Both the position numbers and the translations under genes were made by a program. DNA of 13,393 nt from an uncultured Eubacteriales bacterium (GTDB lineage: Bacteria > Bacillota > Clostridia > Peptostreptococcales > Anaerovoracaceae): positions 1-13,393 of the forward strand of contig UQEW01000062.1 of NCBI GenBank assembly GCA_900540145.1. The letters are read 5' to 3'. The number at the start of each line of letters is the position of its first letter. Position 1 is the first letter of the stretch. The notes under the pieces are model-generated. The model saw nothing but the letters and a program-made list of their open reading frames with translations. It was not told the DNA's origin and searched no databases. Shown here piece after piece: positions 1 through 5,747 of the stretch.

Positions 1-2
1 AT

Positions 3-191
3 GATAAAGAGGCATTCTTAGATCTGAAAGAAAACGAGGGAACTCAGCTGACTTATTCAATAGAATTCGGAGCCAACGGAACCTTTACATTTACAGGTAC
101 TCACTCAGTTGCCGTGGCAGGAGCAGGCCTCAATGCAGCAGTTGATATGAAGATTTCCGTACTGCCAAACGGTGAAATCTCAGTAGCATAG
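3..191 (+). CDS. Probable major tail tube protein, C-terminal fragment
   Basis: This is an open frame entering from the left edge and ending at TAG 189-191; only the last 62 residues are visible. The residues are rich in Thr, Gly, Ala and Val with alternating beta-type patterns (for example FTFTGTHSVAVAG), as in the beta-sandwich C-termini of phage structural proteins. The identification rests mainly on position: in siphovirus tail modules the tail tube gene lies directly upstream of the tail assembly chaperone, which follows here after 29 nt. The start and N-terminus are outside the window. It could be another beta-rich virion protein, such as an Ig-like decoration domain. Confidence 0.55.
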   Translation, partial: DKEAFLDLKENEGTQLTYSIEFGANGTFTFTGTHSVAVAGAGLNAAVDMKISVLPNGEISVA

Positions 192-220
192 TAATTAGTC
201 GAAAAAAGGGAGGGATATAT

Positions 221-493
221 ATGAAAATTAACGACAGAGAATACCACATTCCTGAATTAAATTTCAACGCAATGTGCGAGCTTGAAGACCTGGGAGCGTC
301 CTTTTCCGAAATGGATAAAAAGGTGCTTTCCACTGTAAGAGCATTTCTCGCGCTTGCTATGGGCGGGGATACAGACAAAGCAGGAAAGGAAATAGAGGCT
401 CATCTTGCTTCCGGCGGCAATTTTGATGAAATCATGGAAGATATCAATAGAGCAGTAGAGGAAAGCGGTTTTTTTCGAGCTCTCAAAGCGTAA
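221..493 (+). CDS. Phage tail assembly chaperone (gpG-like), upstream frame
   Basis: This 90-residue protein begins MKINDREYHIPELNFNAMCE, the usual opening of Firmicutes tail assembly chaperones: a short beta-hairpin, then an 'N-F-N-A-(I/M)-C-E-L-E' helix. It should bind the tape measure protein in the cytoplasm and help tail tube polymerisation. The start is supported by a GGGAGGG ribosome site at 208-214, six bases before ATG. It sits between the tail tube fragment and the next chaperone frame, the conserved place for this protein. Near its 3' end a run of seven T (469-475) is in register for -1 slippage into the following open frame, so it probably yields both a short and an extended product, as lambda G/GT does. 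Confidence 0.78.
   Translation: MKINDREYHIPELNFNAMCELEDLGASFSEMDKKVLSTVRAFLALAMGGDTDKAGKEIEAHLASGGNFDEIMEDINRAVEESGFFRALKA
469..475 (+). other. Probable programmed -1 ribosomal frameshift site (T TTT TTT)
   Basis: The zero frame reads GGT TTT TTT CGA, so the heptamer T_TTT_TTT fits the X_XXY_YYZ rule. Slipping back one base at 475 gives TCG AGC TCT CAA and stays open through 511 to the stop at 898-900. The fused product would be about 226 residues (85 from the first frame, about 141 from the second). Tail chaperone genes of long-tailed phages commonly use such frameshifts. No convincing downstream stem-loop was identified by eye. Confidence 0.7.
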
Positions 494-510
494 GCGGAGA
501 AGAAAGCTGG

Positions 511-900
511 ATGCGACGCGAAGAAAGCGCAGGCGCAGGGGCCAAGGGAACATTTAAAAGAGCATTCAGAGAAGAATGGCTTCCCATGGCGCTGTCAGTG
601 GGGATAACAAAAGAAGAGCTGGGGCATATGACACCTGCTGATATTGAGCCTTATATAAAAAAGTATGAGATAAGGCAAAAAAGCAGATTGGAAGAAATAA
701 ATTTCCAAAGCTGGATGACGGGACTTTATTTTACTCACGCTTTAGCTTGCGCCTTTTCACAAGATGGTTCGTATCCGCAAGCGCCTTTTGAACTATTTCA
801 AGATGAGATTTCGCCAGAGGAAATGAACCGCAGAAACGCAGAACTTTTCTCCGCTTATGTATGCGAATATAATTCGCGGATAAAAAAGGAGGAAAAATGA
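511..900 (+). CDS. Tail assembly chaperone, downstream frame (gpT-like extension)
   Basis: The frame is open from at least 475, although the first ATG is at 511; the residues between (SSSQSVSGEESW) read like a linker. This supports translation mainly as the C-terminal part of a -1 fusion with the preceding chaperone rather than as a separate protein. A GGAGAAG stretch at 497-503 could still allow some independent initiation at 511. The 129-residue part contains an aromatic segment, INFQSWMTGLYFTHAL, resembling the extension seen after chaperones in clostridial prophages. The family role is to bind the tape measure and recruit tail tube subunits. It overlaps the holin start by four bases (ATGA at 897-900), suggesting translational coupling. 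Confidence 0.7.
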   Translation: MRREESAGAGAKGTFKRAFREEWLPMALSVGITKEELGHMTPADIEPYIKKYEIRQKSRLEEINFQSWMTGLYFTHALACAFSQDGSYPQAPFELFQDEISPEEMNRRNAELFSAYVCEYNSRIKKEEK

Positions 901-1388
901 GATTATTGAATGGATATAACCTTACGGTAGGAGCTATCCTGGCAGCGTTGACGGAAATCTTTCATCAATACGGAATGGTCCTTTTCACCTTTCTGATATT
1001 CAATATGATAGACTGGGTGACAGGCACCTGCAAGGCTCGTCTCAATGGCAACGAGTCCAGCGCCAGCGGTTTGAAAGGTATTTGCAAAAAGCTTGGATAC
1101 TGGGTATTGATATTTGTGGCCTTCATGACGGGGCAAAACCTGGTTATCCTGGGCAAAGAAATGGGATTCAGCTTTGAAGCGGCCCAATACTTAGGATGGC
1201 TGACCTTGGCAACTCTGGTGGTCAACGAAGCCCGAAGCATAGTAGAAAACCTGGTGCAGTTAGGGGTGGCCGTGCCATCAGTTTTGACCAAGGGCTTGGC
1301 TATAACCAAAAATCAATTGGATAAAGCCCAGGACGCAGGCGATAAAGACGTCAAAGTTGATCCGGATGAAGAAGCCAAAACGGAATAA
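897..1388 (+). CDS. Phage holin, Phage_holin_4_1 / TcdE-like family
   Basis: This 163-residue membrane protein has a segment at about 26-43 (GMVLFTFLIFNMIDWVTG), a second at about 67-85 and a third at about 96-110. The motif D-W-V-T-G followed by 'LKGICKKLGYW' is characteristic of the toxin-secretion/phage-lysis holin family that includes TcdE. Holins form membrane holes that release the endolysin. The C-terminus from about 136 is charged and probably cytoplasmic. A strong AAGGAGG (886-892) precedes ATG, and the start overlaps the chaperone stop. Its place between chaperone and tape measure, about 6.4 kb from the amidase, is unusual, because holin and endolysin genes normally adjoin. A non-lytic role is possible but not shown. 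Confidence 0.82.
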   Translation: MRLLNGYNLTVGAILAALTEIFHQYGMVLFTFLIFNMIDWVTGTCKARLNGNESSASGLKGICKKLGYWVLIFVAFMTGQNLVILGKEMGFSFEAAQYLGWLTLATLVVNEARSIVENLVQLGVAVPSVLTKGLAITKNQLDKAQDAGDKDVKVDPDEEAKTE

Positions 1389-1440
1389 TTTGTCCCGCGT
1401 GAGACAAAAAGCTGCAATGAACAATTATGCAAAAATAAAG

Positions 1441-1469
1441 CTGCCACGATCCAGCCGTGGTAGTTTTTT
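1441..1469 (+). terminator. Rho-independent terminator after holin (probably bidirectional)
   Basis: An 8-bp stem pairs 1441-1448 (CTGCCACG) with 1456-1463 (CGTGGTAG), with one G-U pair and a 7-nt loop, and is followed by six T. On the opposite strand the same hairpin is followed by CTTTATTTTT, so it could also end the convergent reverse-strand gene. The rest of the gap, 1470-1577, holds no gene that I can support. Confidence 0.8.
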
Positions 1470-1570
1470 CTTGCTCTTTAATATATGCAGCGTCTCTGCG
1501 AGGCGCCGTTTCCCGGGAGGCGCTCACATAGAGGCCGGAAAGGAGAGGGTAAAGTTTTTAGAACAAATGT

Positions 1571-1581
1571 GAGGTAATTAC
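1571..1581 (+). repeat. Left arm of 11-bp inverted repeat flanking the cargo gene
   Basis: GAGGTAATTAC here is the exact reverse complement of 2106-2116. The arm overlaps the stop codon of the reverse-strand gene (TTA at 1578-1580), and the other arm abuts its start codon, so the pair brackets the coding sequence almost exactly. Confidence 0.7.
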
Positions 1582-2105
1582 TTTAATGTCAGATTTTCTG
1601 TGAGGATGTTTATAAACGGCTGCGGATCCAGCACATCCTTGTATTCCTGATCGCGCCAGTAGCGGTAGCGGATAGCACTGAACATGATGTCTTTTGGACC
1701 TTCTTTTTTTAACCTAAAAGCAAATGGATAACCTGTTATATCGTATATCCATTTTTTATTATATTTAATCATATATTTGATTTCGCCGAAGGGAATTTCC
1801 AGACAAAGCTTGGGATTTGGTATGGAGCGCAGGTAGAGAGTCTTATTTACGATGAAGGCGCAAGCAGATATGTTATCCTTGTCTTTTAAATCAGGCATAG
1901 GATCCGCTTCGTTCACCTTTGCAAATACGATGGCATCAGGATTGTATTCCTCTTGAATTTCCTTTTTCAGAGGAATGAGGGTGTTTTCTATGAGAAATTT
2001 CAATTCGTCAGAAATAGGGTCGTTCTTTTGGCTGTCTCTCCAGTTGGAGATGAAAGCGAGAATCATGAGGATGCCGAAAGCCAGCAAGAAAATATCCCAG
2101 AACAT
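1578..2105 (-). CDS. Membrane-anchored protein of unknown function (moron/cargo gene)
   Basis: The product is 175 residues. Residues about 2-21 (FWDIFLLAFGILMILAFISN) form one hydrophobic anchor, followed by a charged, helix-like stretch (25-55) and a beta-rich C-terminal half. The pattern 'LYLRSIPNPK...EIPFGEIKYMIKYNKKWIYDI' is reminiscent of bacterial PH-like membrane proteins, but this is only a resemblance. The gene is real: it has an ideal GGAGGT site six bases before ATG and its own sigma-A promoter. It opposes all the tail genes, which marks it as a moron added to the late module and perhaps expressed in the lysogen. Possible roles include superinfection exclusion or host conversion; neither is shown by the sequence. 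It looks more AT-rich than its neighbours. Confidence 0.8.
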   Translation of the reverse strand: MFWDIFLLAFGILMILAFISNWRDSQKNDPISDELKFLIENTLIPLKKEIQEEYNPDAIVFAKVNEADPMPDLKDKDNISACAFIVNKTLYLRSIPNPKLCLEIPFGEIKYMIKYNKKWIYDITGYPFAFRLKKEGPKDIMFSAIRYRYWRDQEYKDVLDPQPFINILTENLTLK

Positions 2106-2116
2106 GTAATTACCTC
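2106..2116 (-). repeat. Right arm of 11-bp inverted repeat, containing the cargo gene's ribosome site
   Basis: GTAATTACCTC is the perfect inverse of 1571-1581. Read on the minus strand it supplies GAGGT plus the spacer directly before the ATG at 2105, so both arms carry a potential Shine-Dalgarno sequence. Confidence 0.7.
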
Positions 2117-2134
2117 CAGTAATAAGTTACAACT

Positions 2135-2163
2135 ATTATATATCACAAGAGAAAGGAGAACAA
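2135..2163 (-). promoter_or_regulatory. Sigma-A promoter of the reverse-strand cargo gene
   Basis: On the minus strand the -35 is TTGTTC (2163-2158), the spacer is 17 bp and the -10 is a perfect TATAAT (2140-2135). Transcription would start near 2128, giving a leader of about 20 nt before the ATG. The -35 touches the AAAGGAG (2152-2158) that serves the tape measure gene, so the two signals overlap. Confidence 0.75.
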
Positions 2164-2170
2164 CAAAAAA

Positions 2171-3652
2171 ATGGAGAAAGAATTAACGATAAAAATCGAC
2201 GCTTCTCCCTTAAAAGAGCTTCAGGAAATATTGACCTCAATCAGCGAGTCGCTGTCTGAGACCCAGAGCAGAGCCGAGAAAGGTATTACCATAGCTGCTA
2301 ACGTATCTGGTATAATGGGAGCATTGATGTCTTTTGACAAATTTAATAGAGTTGCTAACAATTTTGTAGATAATGGAGTTGAAAAAATAAAAGGTGGGGT
2401 TAAGGTATTGAAAAAGGGATTAGAAAACTTACCCGACACCCTATCATCCGTTTCAAAGAAAATTAAGAATCACATGTCCGACATCACCGACACCGTAGAA
2501 AAGACAGCCAAGAAGACATCAAAGACCAAGTTCAGCTTCGGTGGCATAGCGGCAGTGGCAGGAATTGTAGTAAGCATGGCGTCAGCCTTTGCCGGCATGC
2601 TTTCCTCCAACGAGGAACTCAGTGAAAGAATGGGAGAAATATGGGAAAGGATTATGGAAGCCCTCTCACCGGTTACAGAAGTTGTGAAAGGGCTGTTTGA
2701 TTCTTTCACTTTAGGAGGCGAAGGAACCACTTCCATGCTTGACACTATTATAGAAATAATAGGCAATCTGGCAACTACCGTAGGCAACGTCATAACACAG
2801 ATAGTGACCTTCTTTCAGGAAAACAGCGCGGTCATTCAAGAAATAGTAAACAGTATATGGGCGGTAATAAGCGACATAATCGCTACTGCTCAGGAAATTT
2901 TCGCGCAGGTTTTCGAAACCATAGCAACATTCTTTGTGGAACACGGAGATGAGATAATGGCTGTTGTAGCTACTGTATGGGGTTACATATCCGAAATATT
3001 GAGCGGAGCGACCAAAATCTTCGGCGGAGTGTTTGATGTCATAGTAGGCATATTTACCGGCAACGGAGAGAAGATTAAGGACGGCTTCAAAAAGATATGG
3101 TCCGGAATCAAAGGCATTTTCAGCGGTATGGGCGAGTTCTTCAGCGGAGTATGGGACAAAGTTGTATCCATATTCAAAAAAGTGGGTACCAGAATAGGAG
3201 ACGCCATAGGAGGCGCGTTTAAAGCGGTAGTAAATGCCATACTCAGTTTTGCGGAGAATGTCATCAACCAATTTATCAAAGCTATAAATTTTGCCATTAA
3301 AATGATAAACCTTATTCCGGGAGTAAATATCAAAAAGCTGGATTTACTGGTAATTCCAAAACTTGCTGAAGGCGGCATGCTTCAGTCAGGCCAGCTGTTT
3401 ATAGCCAGAGAAGCAGGTCCTGAGCTGGTTGGAAGCTTTGGAGCCAAGACCGCTGTAATGAACAACAATCAGATAGTAGAATCTGTATCAAGAGGCGTTT
3501 ATCAGGCAGTGAGAAGCGCCATGGGCAGCGGCAACGGTACGTATACTTTCAACATAACCAACACTCTCGATGGCAAAGAGATAGGCAAACAGGTCATTAA
3601 ATATCACAACGGAGTTGTGAGACAGACAGGCGTATCGCCGCTTTACATTTAA
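2171..3652 (+). CDS. Phage tail tape measure protein (short)
   Basis: The 493-residue product sets tail length and occupies the tail lumen. The N-terminal 120 residues are helical and charged. A hydrophobic stretch follows at about 123-145 (FGGIAAVAGIVVSMASAFAG), then long amphipathic helices with spaced Trp/Phe repeats ('VWGYISEILSGATKIFGGVF', 'IWSGIKGIFSGMGEFFSGVW'), typical of tape measures. The C-terminal motif 'LAEGGMLQSGQLFIAREAGPE' is a hallmark of the family in Firmicutes. At about 0.15 nm per residue it would give a tail of roughly 70-75 nm, shorter than most siphoviruses. AAAGGAG (2152-2158) precedes the ATG at a long 12-nt spacing. No good plus-strand promoter is seen, so transcription must read through 1441-1469 and over the antisense gene. 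Confidence 0.9.
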   Translation: MEKELTIKIDASPLKELQEILTSISESLSETQSRAEKGITIAANVSGIMGALMSFDKFNRVANNFVDNGVEKIKGGVKVLKKGLENLPDTLSSVSKKIKNHMSDITDTVEKTAKKTSKTKFSFGGIAAVAGIVVSMASAFAGMLSSNEELSERMGEIWERIMEALSPVTEVVKGLFDSFTLGGEGTTSMLDTIIEIIGNLATTVGNVITQIVTFFQENSAVIQEIVNSIWAVISDIIATAQEIFAQVFETIATFFVEHGDEIMAVVATVWGYISEILSGATKIFGGVFDVIVGIFTGNGEKIKDGFKKIWSGIKGIFSGMGEFFSGVWDKVVSIFKKVGTRIGDAIGGAFKAVVNAILSFAENVINQFIKAINFAIKMINLIPGVNIKKLDLLVIPKLAEGGMLQSGQLFIAREAGPELVGSFGAKTAVMNNNQIVESVSRGVYQAVRSAMGSGNGTYTFNITNTLDGKEIGKQVIKYHNGVVRQTGVSPLYI

Positions 3653-3665
3653 CAATTTATTATTA

Positions 3666-3713
3666 AACCTCGGTCTTACATGAAACTCCGGTCTTGTGTA
3701 AAGCCGAGGTTTT
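3666..3713 (+). terminator. Hairpin between tape measure and Dit-like gene (terminator or attenuator)
   Basis: AACCTCGG (3666-3673) pairs with CCGAGGTT (3704-3711). The stem continues through a small mismatch to TTACA/TGTAA and is followed by a short T-rich tail (TTTTCATTT). A hairpin inside a late tail operon would reduce downstream expression unless antitermination acts; partial attenuation is the likely effect. Confidence 0.65.
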
Positions 3714-3734
3714 CATTTGAAAAGGAGGAGAAAA

Positions 3735-4139
3735 ATGGCAATTTTAAACATAATAACTTTTGATGAAACCGAGCAAAGAATAGAGACGCCGCTGCCGGAT
3801 CCGCAGACCATGCAATGGGATTCAGCTGATGTGGAAGCTGAAGGCTGCAGCGGCACCAACCAGCTGGGAGAATATTTCAGAGAAGTCCTCGACGATAAAA
3901 TTACATTGAGCGTCAGCTGGGGAAGCCTTTCGGATACGGAAATTTCCAGACTTCTTTCCCTGGTTGCAGGAGAAAACTTTATGCTGGAATATCCTGACGC
4001 CAAGCTGGGCCAGAGAGTTACCGGAAAATTTTATATTAACAGCAGAACTTCGCCGATGTATTGCTATACCTACGGCAGCGCCGACGAGGAAGACGGATGG
4101 AAATGGCAAGGGCTTTCTTTGACATTTACAGAAGTATAG
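3735..4139 (+). CDS. Distal tail protein-like (Dit position; DUF6711-like)
   Basis: The start is taken at ATG 3735 because AAAGGAGGAG (3719-3728) lies just upstream; the frame is open from TTG 3717 but that codon precedes the ribosome site. The product is 134 residues and beta-rich, with 'KITLSVSWGSLSDTEISRLLSLV...FMLEYPDA' in the middle. This resembles small Firmicutes tail proteins (DUF6711) that sit between tape measure and tail hub genes and probably form the distal tail ring. No enzymatic motif is present. The family name is from pattern memory; the position in the tail module is the firmer evidence. Confidence 0.62.
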   Translation: MAILNIITFDETEQRIETPLPDPQTMQWDSADVEAEGCSGTNQLGEYFREVLDDKITLSVSWGSLSDTEISRLLSLVAGENFMLEYPDAKLGQRVTGKFYINSRTSPMYCYTYGSADEEDGWKWQGLSLTFTEV

Positions 4140-4160
4140 GACTTGTGGGGAGGTGACAAG

Positions 4161-5747
4161 ATGCAAAATAAACTGATTTTTAATAAAGGCACGTCCAGTG
4201 AGATGATATTGACAGGAGCAAATATAATTTCCGTAACTTTGACAGAAATGTTCAACTCTTCTGATGGCATAACTATGGGCGCCACTTGCTCAAATAAATT
4301 AAATGCGGATATCATCGTGCCGTCCGGCCTGGCGTTGACGTCCTCCGACGTGGAAGCCTACGCTGTTGACGGCAGCGAAGAATATCCTTTAGGAAAATTT
4401 TATGTGTGCGAGGTGGAAACTGCCAACGACTATAAGACTGCGTCCATAGAATGCTACGATAAGTTCTGCAAGACAGAAGAAACCTATACGCCTGAAATAA
4501 ATCCTGTTGATGAAACAGAAGAGGAAGAAGGCGAAAGCCTCACTCCGAAAGTATGGCCTAAATATCTGGTAAAAGACATCATCAGTGAAATCGCAGAAAA
4601 ACTGGGAGTAGAAGTAGCATTTGATGTCACGCCGTATGAGGATTGGACGATAAGCCGCATAGAGGGATATACCTATCGTCAGATGCTTGGGTATATCGCC
4701 GGAATTTTCGGAAAAAACGCTTACTTTAACAGAACAGGGAAATTGGATTTCAAGTGGTATGAAAAAACCGGGCAGACCATAACGAGACGTGAGCAGTATC
4801 AGGGACAGCTCAATTTGGCTGCAGGCGGCGAAATCCAAGTGCTGTCTCTGACATCAGGAACAGAAGAAGAGGTGCTTTCTGTAGGAGAGGGAAGAGGCCT
4901 CTCTTTTGAAAATCCTTTTATTACGCAGCAGCAGCTTTCTGAAATCCTTTCCGGCATGGAGAACTTTTCTTACCATCCGTGCAGCGTCAGATTCAGAGGC
5001 AACATGAATATTCATGCAGGAGATATGATTTCTGTTGAGGATGAAGCAGGCAACTTGATAGACATATGTGTCATGGAACAGGTGCTGACTTTTAATGGAG
5101 GTATGCAAGCGGAAATCCAGTGTTATGGTCAGAGCGAAGAAAGTTACAGCTTCCAGTCATCTACCACTTCCGGCGTAGTGAGCAAGCTGAGCAGCAGGCT
5201 GGAAAAGACAGTCAAGATGGGCAATGAGATAAAAGGCTCAGAAGGGGGATATTTTCAGATAATCGATTTGGATGGCGACGGTGTCAGCGATACATTTGTG
5301 CTGAGATCCGGCTCCGGAGAAGGAGATTTGGTCTTCGGAAACAAGAACGGCATAGGATTCAGCAGAGACGGAGGAAAGACGCTGACCACTGCTATAAATC
5401 AGGATGGGATATGCACAGAGGCGCTGCATGCTGATGAATTATGGGGAGCGTCGCTGCTCATCGAAGGCGTTTCGGCAGGAGATATGCTCAGAGCCGTCAG
5501 AAACGAAGCTACCGGAGAAGTTTATATGGAAATAGGCAGCGGCAGCAATCCTGTAATATTCAGAGTCGAAAATGATAAAATCGCTTTTTATAACAGAGGC
5601 TCTGAGGGAGCAGAGGATGTAAGCGTATGCTATATAGATCCGGGTTCTTTTGTGATTAAGAATCTCAACAGGATACAGTTTGGAGGACTGAGCATTTATC
5701 CTAACGATAATGGAAAAATTCTTTTTAGTACAGGAGGTAACAACTGA
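4161..5747 (+). CDS. Tail-associated hub protein (Tal / gp27-like)
   Basis: ATG 4161 is preferred: GGGGAGGTG (4147-4155) precedes it, whereas the more upstream TTG 4143 has no ribosome site. The 528-residue product has an N-terminal hub-like half (about 1-330) with a 'W-P-K-Y-L-V-K-D-I-I-S-E-I-A-E-K-L-G' helix and a 'YRQMLGYIAGIFGKNAYFNR' segment, as in Tal/gp27 proteins. The segment 'NFSYHPCSVRFRGNMNIHAGDMISVED' closes the hub fold. After a Ser-rich linker (about 340), a repeat-rich C-terminal part contains D369-L-D-G-D-G-V-S-D377, a calcium-loop-like motif. No peptidase motif is evident. It probably caps the tail and carries the receptor-binding protein. It overlaps the next gene by one base (TGATG). 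Confidence 0.8.
   Translation: MQNKLIFNKGTSSEMILTGANIISVTLTEMFNSSDGITMGATCSNKLNADIIVPSGLALTSSDVEAYAVDGSEEYPLGKFYVCEVETANDYKTASIECYDKFCKTEETYTPEINPVDETEEEEGESLTPKVWPKYLVKDIISEIAEKLGVEVAFDVTPYEDWTISRIEGYTYRQMLGYIAGIFGKNAYFNRTGKLDFKWYEKTGQTITRREQYQGQLNLAAGGEIQVLSLTSGTEEEVLSVGEGRGLSFENPFITQQQLSEILSGMENFSYHPCSVRFRGNMNIHAGDMISVEDEAGNLIDICVMEQVLTFNGGMQAEIQCYGQSEESYSFQSSTTSGVVSKLSSRLEKTVKMGNEIKGSEGGYFQIIDLDGDGVSDTFVLRSGSGEGDLVFGNKNGIGFSRDGGKTLTTAINQDGICTEALHADELWGASLLIEGVSAGDMLRAVRNEATGEVYMEIGSGSNPVIFRVENDKIAFYNRGSEGAEDVSVCYIDPGSFVIKNLNRIQFGGLSIYPNDNGKILFSTGGNN

Noticed and set aside
1357..1572. Plus-strand open frame of 71 codons overlapping the holin end
   Set aside because: It crosses the terminator hairpin, lacks a proper ribosome site and has no family-like sequence; it is a shadow frame.
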